Shown: positions 27,384-38,852, counted from the stretch's first letter. The stretch: 64,000 nt of DNA from Segatella baroniae DSM 16972 = JCM 13447 (GCF_000426585.1 NZ_AUFQ01000013.1:1-64000); one strand, 5' to 3'. Made by a program: numbers and translations. Notes: generated from the letters alone by a model not told the origin.

Positions 27384-27920
27384 TTATTTCTTCAGTTCTG
27401 CCGCAATCCTGCGAAGTTTGCTCTTGACAGTGGCGTCCATGCGGTAGGTATCGTATTCAAGGATGAATCCTCCGATGATGTCTTTGTCAACTTCCGTGTT
27501 GAATTCGACAGAACCGTTTGTCTTATTCTCCACAAGCCGTTTCATCCTGTTTTTCATCTCCAGGCTGACGGATGTGGCTGTAATAAGTTTACCGCGGGTG
27601 ATGTTCTTATGCTTCCTGTAAAGAGTTATATACGATGCAGCCATGAATTGCAAGGCATTCCCCCTATCCTCCTTCAAGACAAGGGCGATGAACCTTTTTG
27701 CAAGCAGACTTGCGTCGGGCCCACAGGCCGTCTCCAGGAGTGCCTGCTTCTTGTCTTTCACGAGCATGGGATTGTCAATCGTAAATCTCAGTTCAGGCAC
27801 CTCAAGGAAACTCTGCGACAACTTCTGCATGTCTCTGTAAAGTTCGTCTTCCTGCCTGTCTGCCAAAGCGGCTTTCAGCAAGGCGCGGGCATATCGAACT
27901 GATATTACACCTAAATCCAT
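27384..27920 (-). CDS. atpH: ATP synthase delta subunit
   Basis: 178 aa OSCP/delta family. N-terminal ISVRYARALLKAALADRQE and C-terminal blocks VDKDIIGGFILEYDTYRMD and SKLRRIAAEL are characteristic. It links the stator stalk (AtpF) to the top of F1. Between atpF and atpA, spacing 9 and 29 bp. Confidence 0.96.
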   Translation of the reverse strand: MDLGVISVRYARALLKAALADRQEDELYRDMQKLSQSFLEVPELRFTIDNPMLVKDKKQALLETACGPDASLLAKRFIALVLKEDRGNALQFMAASYITLYRKHKNITRGKLITATSVSLEMKNRMKRLVENKTNGSVEFNTEVDKDIIGGFILEYDTYRMDATVKSKLRRIAAELKK

Positions 27921-27929
27921 AAGCTACAC

Positions 27930-28451
27930 TTATTTATCTTTCACTTGCGTTTGCGAAACGTCATCCAGCAGTCGGTCTATCAATGCCATCTGAGCCTTGT
28001 CGCTTGACAATTGCTCAGAAAGGACTTTCTCGGCTATCTGAACACTGAGTTCGGCCACCTGGGCACGGATTTCCCGTATGGCGCTTTGCTTCTCCATTTC
28101 AATTTGCTTCTTGGCTTCTGAAATGATTCGGGCACTTTCTTCATGTGCCTTTTCCTGTGCCCGCCCTACAATGGCTTCACGAGTGGCAGCCGCCTCTTTC
28201 ATTATTTCAGCCTGCCGCTCTCTCGCTTCCTGCAAGAGAGCTTCGCCTTCCTGCTTGATGTGTGCCAACCGCTCCGAGGCCTCATGTGCCTTGCTCAAGC
28301 TTCCGTCTATGTATTGCTTTCTCTCATCAACCATTTTGATGATGACGGGGAAGCCGAAGCGAGCCAGACAGAAAAAGACCACCAGAAACGCGGCGAGCAT
28401 CCAGAAAAGGAGTCCGACGTCAGGCGTCAATATCGATGGCAAATTCTCCAT
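27930..28451 (-). CDS. atpF: ATP synthase F0 b subunit
   Basis: 173 aa. One N-terminal transmembrane helix (VGLLFWMLAAFLVVFFCLA) followed by a long charged helix rich in K, E, A and R (KEAAATREAIVGRAQEKAHE), the peripheral stalk that dimerises and holds delta. Confidence 0.96.
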   Translation of the reverse strand: MENLPSILTPDVGLLFWMLAAFLVVFFCLARFGFPVIIKMVDERKQYIDGSLSKAHEASERLAHIKQEGEALLQEARERQAEIMKEAAATREAIVGRAQEKAHEESARIISEAKKQIEMEKQSAIREIRAQVAELSVQIAEKVLSEQLSSDKAQMALIDRLLDDVSQTQVKDK

Positions 28452-28469
28452 TCGACCAATATTCTATTT

Positions 28470-28733
<264 letters not shown>

Positions 28734-28798
28734 TTAATATTTTTATTGTTTCTATCCGATAGCCATCCAAAGGCAAACCGTGCATCTACATTCAAGTC

Positions 28799-28945
28799 AG
28801 AAGCCCTCCGTCGCAACCCGAAAGCTGGCTTTCTGCATCGCAAAAGGCCCACGGTTGAAAGGTAAAAGCTGGCTTTCTGCATCGTCAAAAGCCCACGATT
28901 GCAACACAACGGCGGGCTTCCCGCATTTCAGACGGCCAGTGTCCT
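28799..28945. repeat. Imperfect ~45-bp repeats between atpB and atpE
   Basis: Two clear units at about 28820-28863 and 28864-28909 share AAAGCTGGCTTTCTGCATCG and a later CCCACGxTTG, with degenerate copies on both sides. Each unit contains the small palindrome GAAAGC-TG-GCTTTC, so the intercistronic RNA would fold into a row of short hairpins. Confidence 0.7.
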
Positions 28946-28949
28946 CTCC

Positions 28950-29996
28950 CTATGCTTCATGTTCCTGATGGGCCAGGCCGATGAACACGGCGCTCAACAG
29001 CGTAAACACGTAGGCCTGAACAAAAGCGACCAACAGCTCCAAGCAGTTCATGAACAAGAGCATGATGATGCTAAAGGCGTTGAGCCCCAAGCCGAACCCC
29101 ACACCCATAGACCACCCCAGGAAGATGACACAGGTGAAGCTCAAGATAACCGCGTGCCCCGCCATCATGTTGGCAAAGAGACGAATCATCAGCGCGAACG
29201 GTTTTGTGAACACACCGAACAATTCGATGAGGGGCATAAGTGGAAGAGGAAATTTCAAGAGAACGGGCACATGTGGCCAAAATATATCTTTCCAGTATTC
29301 CTTATTGCCAAACAGGTTTATCGCAAGCATGGAACATACGGCCAGGAACAGGGTTATATTGATGTTTCCCGTCACATTCGCACCGCCAGGGAATATAGGG
29401 ATGAGACCAATGAGGTTGGCGGTGAGGATGAAGAAGAAGACCGTCAGCAGGTAGGGGGCGAAGCGTTTGTAGTGCTTCTCGCCTATGGAAGATTTCACGA
29501 CGTCGTCGTTGATCGTCATCACGATCATCTCCATGGCGCCGACGAAGCCGCGGGGAGCCTCGCTCTTCTCGTCCTTGCCCTTGTACCATCTGGCACAATA
29601 GCCGAATATCCCCAACAACACAAAGACCACAATCCAAATTTGGGCGACGGTCTTGGTTATGCTCAGGTCAAGCGGACGGGTCGAACTCCCGTCCGGCAGC
29701 TTCTCGTAGATCTTGCCATGATGCGTGGCGTCGAAGTAGAAGTTGCCGGGCAGCGTCTCGGGCGTGCAGAAACTCCAGGTTCCCGTGGCGGAGCTTCGCA
29801 CGATGATGGGTAGCGGAATGCTGAGCGTCTTCCCCTCATAAGTGGCAATGTGCCACTCGTAGTCGTCGGAAAGGTGGCTCAGCACTATCTCGGAAATATT
29901 CATTTCTCCCCCTTCCGCACCATGATGTGCAGCCATTGTTTGCAATGGCAGGAATGTCAAGGCAGCCAAAAGGAGTAGATATTTTAATTGTTTCAT
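28950..29996 (-). CDS. atpB: ATP synthase F0 a subunit
   Basis: 348 aa, longer than the ~270 aa E. coli protein because of an N-terminal extension. Residues 1-22 look like a cleavable signal sequence (LLLLAALTFLPLQTMAA), followed by ~90 periplasmic residues before the first core helix (QIWIVVFVLLGIFGY). The essential arginine is R272 in FALMIRLFANMMAGH. It provides the proton half-channels against the c ring. The long processed N-terminus is usual in Bacteroidota. Confidence 0.96.
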   Translation of the reverse strand: MKQLKYLLLLAALTFLPLQTMAAHHGAEGGEMNISEIVLSHLSDDYEWHIATYEGKTLSIPLPIIVRSSATGTWSFCTPETLPGNFYFDATHHGKIYEKLPDGSSTRPLDLSITKTVAQIWIVVFVLLGIFGYCARWYKGKDEKSEAPRGFVGAMEMIVMTINDDVVKSSIGEKHYKRFAPYLLTVFFFILTANLIGLIPIFPGGANVTGNINITLFLAVCSMLAINLFGNKEYWKDIFWPHVPVLLKFPLPLMPLIELFGVFTKPFALMIRLFANMMAGHAVILSFTCVIFLGWSMGVGFGLGLNAFSIIMLLFMNCLELLVAFVQAYVFTLLSAVFIGLAHQEHEA

Positions 29997-30008
29997 CTTA
30001 TTATAATT

Positions 30009-30419
30009 TCATTTGTCAAGATGTCCAGCGGTATTTCGCAAGCGGGAAAAGAAAAGGGAATGATGCAACAAGACTGCCAGATAAAACGGGGCGAATGACA
30101 ACAGGAATGCGACCATGCCATCACGGTCTGAAACCAAGTAATAGACGAACAGCAACAGCAAGGCCAGCAAGAATCTGAAGCCGGAAACGGCCATGAAGAA
30201 AGTTGCCTTTGTCTCGTCGGCTTTGCCTTCTATCTTCGGCCATACGCACGCGTCGGCAATGTCCACGGCCAATGCGAAAAACATACTGACCATGATGGGA
30301 GTCAACAGCAGTCCAACATCGAGGAGTTGACAAACAAGCAATTCCAGAAGAAACAAGCCGAAGACAATCTTTAGCGTTTGCCGAACATACTTTCTACTTG
30401 CCGATTTCAACCCTGTCAT
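30009..30419 (-). CDS. Membrane protein in the atp operon, AtpI-like position
   Basis: 136 aa with four predicted hydrophobic segments (IVFGLFLLELLVCQLL, LLTPIMVSMFFALAVDIA, FRFLLALLLLFVYYLV, AFLLSFAPFYLAVLLHHSLF). Sequence identity to AtpI is not obvious, but size, topology and position directly before atpB match the small membrane protein of other atp operons, which helps c-ring assembly or ion supply. Function inferred from context. Confidence 0.65.
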   Translation of the reverse strand: MTGLKSASRKYVRQTLKIVFGLFLLELLVCQLLDVGLLLTPIMVSMFFALAVDIADACVWPKIEGKADETKATFFMAVSGFRFLLALLLLFVYYLVSDRDGMVAFLLSFAPFYLAVLLHHSLFFSRLRNTAGHLDK

Positions 30420-30437
30420 TTTCCTTTCGTGTTCTTT

Positions 30438-30680
30438 CTACAATTCCACGCACAAGCGAACTTCATTCTTTTGCACCTCGACAAAGCCGCCTTGAATCTC
30501 CAAGCTGGTTGCTTCGGTGCCGGCCGGCTTGTAAGTCACTACGCCCTTCTCCAAAGAAGAAATGATTGGTGCATGGTTTTCCAATATTTCAAACATGCCG
30601 ATGGAGCCGGGAACCACCACGCTGCCAACTTCTCCCACAAAGAGAATCTTCTCCGGAGACACGATTTTCAACTGCATCAT
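30438..30680 (-). CDS. atpC: ATP synthase F1 epsilon subunit
   Basis: 80 aa, only the N-terminal beta-sandwich (KIVSPEKILFVGEVGSVVVP, GMFEILENHAPIISSL). The C-terminal helical hairpin that inhibits ATPase activity in many bacteria is missing. It sits 46 bp after atpD. Confidence 0.93.
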   Translation of the reverse strand: MMQLKIVSPEKILFVGEVGSVVVPGSIGMFEILENHAPIISSLEKGVVTYKPAGTEATSLEIQGGFVEVQKNEVRLCVEL

Positions 30681-30726
30681 AGCGTCTGTTTAAAAGTTTA
30701 TTTGCTCACATGAAATACATGAACGC

Positions 30727-32259
<1,533 letters not shown>

Positions 32260-32296
32260 TTAATTTAAATGTTAACATTCAGAAATAATGAGATAA

Positions 32297-32304
32297 CAAA
32301 AGTA
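32297..32304 (-). promoter_or_regulatory. -7 box of the ATP synthase operon
   Basis: TACTTTTG on the minus strand, 44 bp upstream of the atpD start. Confidence 0.6.
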
Positions 32305-32378
32305 GAAATAAATGACGAATCCCACAAAACAATTAGGGACTTTAGACAATTTATCAACAACTTTAATACCTTTTAATA

Positions 32379-33356
32379 TTATATACTCAACTCGTTAAGC
32401 ACCTTTATCAGCTTTCTGTCAAAAGGTTTGTCGCTGCGAATCGCCTCGCTCAGCGGCACATAGACCACCTCGTTGTTTCTCACACCAACCATGATGTTGC
32501 GCTGTCCTTGTAGAATTGCTTCAATCGCGCCTACGCCTGTACGACTGGCCAGGATGCGGTCGCGGGCCGTCGGACGGCCTCCGCGCTGCAAATGCCCCAA
32601 GATGGACACACGCACATCGTATTCTGGAAACTCTTTCTTGACGCGGTCGGCATAATATAGGGCGCCACACTTAGGACTCTCGCTGACAATCACGATACAG
32701 CTCTTCTTGCTTTTACGAATGCCACGCTCCATAAATTGGGCCAACTGGTCCACATCCGTGCTGTCTTCAGGTATGATCGCGGCCTCCGCGCCCGACGCGA
32801 TGGCTGAGTTTTGGGCAAGAAAGCCCGCGTCTCGCCCCATCACTTCGACAAAGAAAATACGCTCGTGGCTCTGTGCCGTGTCCCGTATGCGGTCTACACA
32901 TTCCACGATGGTGTTCATCGTCGTGTCGTAGCCTATTGTGTTGTCTGTTCCATAGAGGTCGTTGTCAATCGTTCCCGGCAATCCGATGCAGCAAATGTCG
33001 TATTCGCGGGCGAACTCCATGGCTCCGGTCAGCGACCCGTTGCCGCCAATTACGACCAAGGCGTCTATTTCTTGCTTCTGAATGTTCTCAAAAGCCTTCT
33101 GCTGTCCCTCTGCTGTCATGAAGTCCTTGCTGCGCGCCGTCTTCAACATCGTACCACCGGTGCCGATGATTCCACTGACGTTTTCCGTCGTAAAGGATTT
33201 GATTTCATTGTTGATCAAGCCGTCATAGCCACGATATATGGCCTTTATGTGAAAGCCATTGTAAATCCCCGCACGGGTCACGGCTCTGATGGCGGCGTTC
33301 ATTCCAGGTGCGTCCCCGCCCGAAGTGAGGATACCTATTGTCTTTATCTTTACCAT
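32379..33356 (-). CDS. pfkA: 6-phosphofructokinase (PfkA family)
   Basis: 325 aa, normal length. [37 protein letters not shown] (catalytic D131, D133), [17 protein letters not shown] and [15 protein letters not shown] are all present. The Mg-ATP motif reads GGNGS with N106 where E. coli PfkA has D103 (GGDGS). G128 in PGTIDND favours ATP over pyrophosphate. It converts fructose 6-phosphate to the bisphosphate. It follows pyk by 17 bp, so the two irreversible glycolytic steps share an operon. Confidence 0.94.
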   Translation of the reverse strand: MVKIKTIGILTSGGDAPGMNAAIRAVTRAGIYNGFHIKAIYRGYDGLINNEIKSFTTENVSGIIGTGGTMLKTARSKDFMTAEGQQKAFENIQKQEIDALVVIGGNGSLTGAMEFAREYDICCIGLPGTIDNDLYGTDNTIGYDTTMNTIVECVDRIRDTAQSHERIFFVEVMGRDAGFLAQNSAIASGAEAAIIPEDSTDVDQLAQFMERGIRKSKKSCIVIVSESPKCGALYYADRVKKEFPEYDVRVSILGHLQRGGRPTARDRILASRTGVGAIEAILQGQRNIMVGVRNNEVVYVPLSEAIRSDKPFDRKLIKVLNELSI

Positions 33357-33373
33357 AATTGTAGCTTAATATC

Positions 33374-34825
33374 TTATTTCCTTACTCTCTCATCAGGCAA
33401 GTGGAATTGATAGCGGCGTTCAAACACCTCTTTCACTTTGTTAATTTCCAGGAATGTAGTGCCACCGCCTTCTCCAAGGCTGCCGCTCAAATACGCAATC
33501 TTGTCCGACAATTCTATATAGCCCTTCTGTCGCAGCATACGCAGTGCCGCGAAAAACATATATTGTGAAGACACATGCTCCTTCTGGTAAATCGGAATCA
33601 CGCCATAGCTGAGGTTCAACCAGCGTTGCGTCTTCTCTTTATAGCAGATTGCCAGCACAGGAACCGGTCCGCGGAACGCGGCCAGGTTGCGGGCGGTCTG
33701 TCCTGTCTCGCTGTCCGTGATGATACCTGCGACTCCCATCTTCTGTGTGGCTTCGATGGCGGCGTGTGCCAGGAACTCTCTCTGGTCGCAGTTCGGAGCC
33801 ATCGGGATGGCGATGTCGTTCTCCCGAGCCTTGTCCTTCTCGGCTTCTTCGGCTATCCGCGCCATGGTCTGGACGGCTTCCAGCGGATACTTTCCACTGG
33901 CTGTCTCCCCACTCAACATCAACGCGTCGGTGCGATAGTAGATGGCATTGGCAATATCGGTCACCTCTGCACGGGTAGGTCGGGGGTTGTTGATCATCGT
34001 GTGAAGCATTTGCGTTGCCACGATGACCGGGCGCTTCTTCAACACGCATTTGCGGATTATCTGACGCTGAATGCCGGGAATGGTCTCTATGGGCACTTCT
34101 ATGCCCAAATCACCACGCGCAATCATGATACCATAGCAGGCATCGATGATTTCGTCTATATTGTCCACTCCTTCCTGGTTCTCAATCTTTGAAATGATCT
34201 TGATGTCACTTCCATTTGCGTCCAACATATCTTGGACAGCTTTCACGTCAGCGGCGTTTCTCACAAACGAATGGGCGATGAAGTCTATGTTCAGCTCCAC
34301 TGCGAGCAAGATATTCATCTTGTCTTTTTCCGTAAGTGTAGGAAGGTCAATGTGTTCTCCGGGAACATTCACGCTTTTTCGCGCTCCCAATGTGCCGTCG
34401 TTCTTCACTTTGACAATCAGCATGGGGCCTTCGTTCTCCATCACTTCCATGTCCAGCTCGCCATCGTCGAAAAGCAGATGGTCACCCACTTTCACGTCCT
34501 TGCAAATGTCTACATAAGAAACATTGATGATGTCGTGCGAGGTTTCCATCTCCGGGCGGCCGAAAACCTTCACGACGTCACCTATAGAATAATGTATAGG
34601 CGCGGCCACTCCCGTCGTTCTCACCTCCGGTCCCTTCGTATCTATCATGATACCGATGTGTGGAGATACGGCCCGCACGTTCTCCACAATCTGCCTGATA
34701 CCATCAGGTGTGGCATGAGCGGTGTTGATTCTGACTACGTTCATGCCCGCAAAGAACAATTTGCGGATAAAATCCTGGTCACACCTGCGGTCGCTGATCG
34801 AGGCAACTATCTTGGTTTGTTTCAT
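33374..34825 (-). CDS. pyk: Pyruvate kinase
   Basis: 483 aa from the ATG at 34825 (MKQTKIVASISDRRCD). Conserved: GMNVVRINTAHA, DTKGPEVRT, KIENQEGVDN, MIARGDLGIEVP, ATQMLHTMINNPRPTRAEV and the C-terminal allosteric domain. Makes pyruvate and ATP from phosphoenolpyruvate. The frame continues 15 codons upstream, but the -7 box at 34850-34857 falls inside that part, so 34825 is the start. Confidence 0.96.
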   Translation of the reverse strand: MKQTKIVASISDRRCDQDFIRKLFFAGMNVVRINTAHATPDGIRQIVENVRAVSPHIGIMIDTKGPEVRTTGVAAPIHYSIGDVVKVFGRPEMETSHDIINVSYVDICKDVKVGDHLLFDDGELDMEVMENEGPMLIVKVKNDGTLGARKSVNVPGEHIDLPTLTEKDKMNILLAVELNIDFIAHSFVRNAADVKAVQDMLDANGSDIKIISKIENQEGVDNIDEIIDACYGIMIARGDLGIEVPIETIPGIQRQIIRKCVLKKRPVIVATQMLHTMINNPRPTRAEVTDIANAIYYRTDALMLSGETASGKYPLEAVQTMARIAEEAEKDKARENDIAIPMAPNCDQREFLAHAAIEATQKMGVAGIITDSETGQTARNLAAFRGPVPVLAICYKEKTQRWLNLSYGVIPIYQKEHVSSQYMFFAALRMLRQKGYIELSDKIAYLSGSLGEGGGTTFLEINKVKEVFERRYQFHLPDERVRK

Positions 34826-34849
34826 ACGGTATACCCTTGTCTTTTTGTG

Positions 34850-34857
34850 CAAAGATA
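34850..34857 (-). promoter_or_regulatory. -7 box of pyk-pfkA
   Basis: TATCTTTG followed by C on the minus strand, 25 bp upstream of the pyk start. Confidence 0.6.
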
Positions 34858-34870
34858 CAAAAATAATCAT

Positions 34871-35190
34871 ACTTCATTATCTTTTGAAAGATAAAATCAT
34901 TAAAATCAACAGGCAACCCTTCGCTTGGTTCCCCGCAGATATGCAGGGGCAATCCATATTCCTTTGGTTTGGGCGGGCGGAAAGCTGTCCTCCGACGCAG
35001 CTTCGCTTGTCGGTTGCATGGCATTCGAGTGACAGAATGTTAATATTGCCGTTCCGTTTACGAATTAGTGTTAAGAAACAGATGGCCTGATAGACTTTTT
35101 GCACCAATCCATCATCAAAAAGATGAACTTTGAAGAAGATGTATCAACATTGAAGAGACATTCGCGTCAAACGGAAATAAACAAATATTT
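34871..35190. other. Intergenic region between divergent pyk and tolC-type operons
   Basis: 320 bp without a gene. It must hold the promoter of the efflux operon; the best candidate is TAGACTTTTTGC near 35091, one base off the usual spacing inside the -7 box. No repeat, RNA or other feature recognised. Confidence 0.4.
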
Positions 35191-36531
35191 ATGAGAAAGT
35201 CATTAGCTACATTTTTACTGGGTCTTGCCTTTCTGACACCCACGATGGAAAGTTCGGCCCGCAACTGGTCGCTGCAAGACTGCATCAACTATGCCTTGCA
35301 AAACAACATCTCACTACAGAAACAGCGCATCCAGCGGCAAAGCGCCAACGAAGACGTCCTGCAAGCCAAGGCGGCCCTGCTCCCTGACTTGAGTTTTTCC
35401 ACCAGTCAGAACTTCACTTACACCCCTTGGATAGAGTCGGGAATCAGCGGTGACGGCTATTCCCGAAGCTCTGTGGATAAATTCTACTACAATGGAACCT
35501 ATGGTTTGAGCGGCAATTGGACTTTGTGGAACGGCAACCGCAATCACAATACGGTGAAGTTGAACAAGCTGATTGAGGAAAAGGCTGGTCTGGACTCAGC
35601 CACGACGGCCAACAACATCCAGGAACAGATCGCCCAACTCTACGTTCAAATCCTCTATTCGACCGAAGCCGTCAAGGTGAACAAGGAGAGTCTGGAGAGC
35701 AGCACGCAGAACGAAGCGCGCGGAAAGGAGATGGTGAAGATTGGAAAAATGAGCAAAGCCGACCTTGCCCAGCTGACCGCGCAGCGCGCCCAGGACGAGT
35801 ACAACGTCGTCTCGGCCGAAAGTGCGACCAAGAACTACAAGCGTCAATTGAAGCAACTGCTGCAAATAACGGACGACGAGGACTTCAACGTCACGACCCC
35901 CGAGGCTTCCGACGACATGGCCATGCAGGAAATACCGACCTTGAACAGCGTCTACACGGCCGCATTGGACTATCGTCCCGAGCTGAAAGGCTACCGGAAC
36001 ATGATCGAACAGAGCGACATGCAGCTCAAGATAGCCAAGGCACAGGGCATGCCCACCATCAGTGCGAACGCCGGAGTGTCGACCAACACCACGTCCATGA
36101 ACAGCCTGGACTGGTCGAAGCAGCTCAAGAACAACGTCTCGGTCGGTGCAGGCATCAGCGTGAGGGTGCCCATTTTCGACAATCGGACGAAGCGGACGGC
36201 CGTGAACAAGGCTCTGTTGCAACGAGAAAGCAGCATGCTCGACTTGAAGAACGAGCAAACCACCCTCTACTCCACCATCGAAAACTACTGGCTTCAGGCC
36301 GTCACCAACCAGAATCAGTTCAAGGCAGCCAAGGTCAGCACGGAGAGCGCGCAGACCAGTTACGACCTTTTGAGCGAGCAATTCAGGCTCGGGTTGAAGA
36401 ACATCGTCGAGCTCCGCACGGGCAAGGACAACCTGTTGAAGGCCCGTCAGAATGAATTGCAAAGCAAATACCTTACCATTCTGAATCTCGGCATGTTGAG
36501 TTTCTACCGGAATGGCACCCCGATGAAATGA
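35191..36531 (+). CDS. TolC-family outer-membrane efflux protein
   Basis: 446 aa. Signal peptide 1-23, then the OEP repeat opening NWSLQDCINYALQNNISLQKQRI and a second half with DYRPELKGYRNMIEQSDMQL and LQAVTNQNQFKAAKVSTESA, the two halves of the TolC barrel-tunnel fold. It gives the outer-membrane exit for the membrane fusion protein and ABC permease encoded downstream. No lipobox is evident. Confidence 0.93.
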   Translation: MRKSLATFLLGLAFLTPTMESSARNWSLQDCINYALQNNISLQKQRIQRQSANEDVLQAKAALLPDLSFSTSQNFTYTPWIESGISGDGYSRSSVDKFYYNGTYGLSGNWTLWNGNRNHNTVKLNKLIEEKAGLDSATTANNIQEQIAQLYVQILYSTEAVKVNKESLESSTQNEARGKEMVKIGKMSKADLAQLTAQRAQDEYNVVSAESATKNYKRQLKQLLQITDDEDFNVTTPEASDDMAMQEIPTLNSVYTAALDYRPELKGYRNMIEQSDMQLKIAKAQGMPTISANAGVSTNTTSMNSLDWSKQLKNNVSVGAGISVRVPIFDNRTKRTAVNKALLQRESSMLDLKNEQTTLYSTIENYWLQAVTNQNQFKAAKVSTESAQTSYDLLSEQFRLGLKNIVELRTGKDNLLKARQNELQSKYLTILNLGMLSFYRNGTPMK

Positions 36532-36573
36532 GAAATGTGGAGTGTGAAATGGGAAATGGCATTCCGATGAAAT

Positions 36574-36698
36574 ATGAAAGCTGCCTTTTCAGCTTGTAAG
36601 AGGGCTGCTTTTACAATGCAAAAGGGTAGCTTTTACACGACGAAAAGGCCGCTCTTGCAAGCTCAAAGGGCTGCTTTTGAAAAGACAAGAACTACAAC
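36574..36698. repeat. Degenerate ~24-bp tandem repeat between tolC-type gene and MFP gene
   Basis: Four to five diverged units of 21-24 bp built on GGGCTGCTTTTAC and an A-rich end, for example GAGGGCTGCTTTTACAATGC followed by AAAAGGGTAGCTTTTACACG. Just upstream, GGCATTCCGATGAAAT at about 36559 echoes the end of the preceding gene. Confidence 0.55.
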
Positions 36699-36774
36699 TG
36701 AGACTCCATCGGCTTCATGATGGACCGACTATCATTCAACAAGAGACTATTTAAAGGAACAAAACAAGAGAGAT

Positions 36775-37941
36775 ATGAAACGGATAAACAAGATTTGGAT
36801 TGGCGTCATCGCGCTCATCCTCTTAGCTATCAGTGCCTTTCTGCTGACGGATGGCAAGAAGAAAGAGGAGGTGAGTTTCGTCATGGAGAAGGTTTCCAAA
36901 GCCAATATCCAGAACAGCATCACGGCCACGGGCAGCATCGAGCCGGTCACGAGCGTCACAGTCGGTACCCAGGTGAGCGGTATTGTGAGCAAGCTGTATG
37001 TCGATTATAACAGCGTTGTGAAGAAGGGGCAGGTCATTGCCGAACTCGACAAGACCAACCTGACCAGTGAACTGAACACGGCAAAGGCCAACATGAGCAA
37101 TGCCCAGAGCAACCTGACCTATCAACAGGCCAACTTCAATCGCTACGCCACGCTCTACAAGAAGGGGCTCGTGAGCGCGGACGACTACGAAAGTGCCCGC
37201 CTCGCCTACCAGCAGTCCAAGGAACAGGTGGCCACGGCACGAGAGAATGTGCGCAAGGCGCAGACCAACCTCGGCTATGCCACCATCACTTCGCCCATCG
37301 ACGGGGTCGTACTTTCAAAGTCGGTGGAGGAAGGTCAGACCGTGGCGGCCAGCTTCAGCACGCCCGAACTCTTCACGATAGCCCAGGATCTGACCAACAT
37401 GCAGGTTGTGGCCGATGTCGACGAGGCTGACATCGGCGATGTTCGACAGGGAGAAAGGGTGACCTTCGCCGTGGACGCCTATCCCAACGACACGTTTGAA
37501 GGTACGGTAAAACAGGTGCGCCAGCAAGCCACGACCACCAACAACGTGGTCACCTACGAAGTGGTCATCAGTGCCCCCAACGCCGACTTGAAGCTGAAAC
37601 CCGGCCTGACGGCCAACGTCACCATCTATACGGCCGAGCGTCAGGGTGTCGTCAGCGTCACCAACAAGGCGCTCCGCTTCACACCGACCAAGGAAACCGT
37701 CGGCAACAAGAAGATTGTCGACTGCAACGGCAAGAATAAAGTGTGGGTGGAAGAAGGCAATGCGGTCAAGGCCGTTCCTGTCAACATCGGCGAAACCGAC
37801 GGCACGCATACGCAGATTCTGGGTGGAATCGGCGAAGGCAAGCGCGTCATTACGGAGCTGAAAGTTGTCAGCAACCAGGAGGAAGCTGCCGCTTCGCAAG
37901 AGTCGAGCCCGTTTGCGCCCGGCCCCCGAAAGAGGAAGTGA
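36775..37941 (+). CDS. Membrane fusion protein, MacA/HlyD type
   Basis: 388 aa. One N-terminal membrane segment (IWIGVIALILLAISAFLL), then barrel-sandwich and alpha-hairpin domains: SITATGSIEPVTSVTVGTQ, GIVSKLYVDYNSVVKKGQVI, the long helical part from 70 to 150, TITSPIDGVVLSKSVEEGQT and a C-terminal beta-barrel. It bridges the inner-membrane ABC transporter and the TolC protein. Second gene of the efflux operon. Confidence 0.93.
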   Translation: MKRINKIWIGVIALILLAISAFLLTDGKKKEEVSFVMEKVSKANIQNSITATGSIEPVTSVTVGTQVSGIVSKLYVDYNSVVKKGQVIAELDKTNLTSELNTAKANMSNAQSNLTYQQANFNRYATLYKKGLVSADDYESARLAYQQSKEQVATARENVRKAQTNLGYATITSPIDGVVLSKSVEEGQTVAASFSTPELFTIAQDLTNMQVVADVDEADIGDVRQGERVTFAVDAYPNDTFEGTVKQVRQQATTTNNVVTYEVVISAPNADLKLKPGLTANVTIYTAERQGVVSVTNKALRFTPTKETVGNKKIVDCNGKNKVWVEEGNAVKAVPVNIGETDGTHTQILGGIGEGKRVITELKVVSNQEEAAASQESSPFAPGPRKRK

Positions 37942-38022
37942 CCACCATCCCACACGATTTTCCGTTCAACGAGCCATGCCCGAGCTGTTTTGGCCTGGCA
38001 AAGTCCTCAAAACCATATCAGT

Positions 38023-38793
38023 ATGACTGAACAAATAACAGACAACAATAGGAAGGTGGTCATCGAACTTCAGAATGTGAAGCGCGATTTCAGGGTCGGC
38101 GACGAGACCGTGCATGCGCTCCGCGGCGTCTCGTTCACCATTCGTGAAGGTGAATTTGTAACGATCATGGGCAAATCAGGCTCCGGCAAGTCCACCCTCC
38201 TCAACCAGTTGGGGTGTCTCGACACCCCTTCCAGCGGCGAATACTATCTCGACGGCGTTTCTGTCAGGACGATGAGCAAGGCGCAGAGGGCCACGCTGCG
38301 CAACCGCAAGATAGGCTTCATCTTCCAGAACTACAATCTCTTGCCCAAGACAACCAGCGTGGAAAATGTGGAATTGCCGCTGATGTACAATCCCGACGTC
38401 AGTGCCCGGGAACGCAACGAGCGGGCCGTCGAAGCCCTGAAAGCCGTCGGTCTGGGCGAACGCCTCTATCACAAGAGCAACCAGATGTCGGGTGGTCAGA
38501 TGCAACGGGTGGCCATTGCCCGCGCTCTGGTCAACAATCCGGCCGTCATTCTGGCCGACGAGGCGACGGGAAATCTCGACACCCGCACCTCATTCGAGAT
38601 TCTGGTACTCTTCCAAAAGTTGCATGCCGAGGGACGAACAATCATCTTCGTCACCCACAACCCCGACATTGCCCGCTACTCCAGCCGCAACATCCAGCTG
38701 CGCGACGGTCGTGTCATCAGCGACGAGTACAACCACGACGTCATGAGCGCGGCCGAAGGGCTTGCCGCCCTGCCGGCCAATGCCGACGAATAG
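38023..38793 (+). CDS. ABC transporter ATPase, MacB/LolD type
   Basis: 256 aa from the ATG at 38023; the frame opens 33 bp earlier. Walker A GKSGSGKST (50-58), Q-loop FIFQNYNLLPKTTSVENVEL, signature MSGGQMQRVAIARAL, Walker B VILADEATGNLD and switch FVTHNPDIAR. In the MacB family the ATPase and permease are fused in Proteobacteria; here they are separate genes. Confidence 0.94.
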   Translation: MTEQITDNNRKVVIELQNVKRDFRVGDETVHALRGVSFTIREGEFVTIMGKSGSGKSTLLNQLGCLDTPSSGEYYLDGVSVRTMSKAQRATLRNRKIGFIFQNYNLLPKTTSVENVELPLMYNPDVSARERNERAVEALKAVGLGERLYHKSNQMSGGQMQRVAIARALVNNPAVILADEATGNLDTRTSFEILVLFQKLHAEGRTIIFVTHNPDIARYSSRNIQLRDGRVISDEYNHDVMSAAEGLAALPANADE

Positions 38794-38852
38794 CGGCTCC
38801 GCAGGCGGTAGTCATCCACATTTTACATTCCGAATCCAAAGAAAGAAACAAG

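Noticed and set aside
38214-38852. N-terminal 213 codons of a longer frame reading into the MacB-type permease
   Set aside because: They overlap the ABC ATPase gene in another frame; MNYSNLFKIALRAI at 38853 is the family start.
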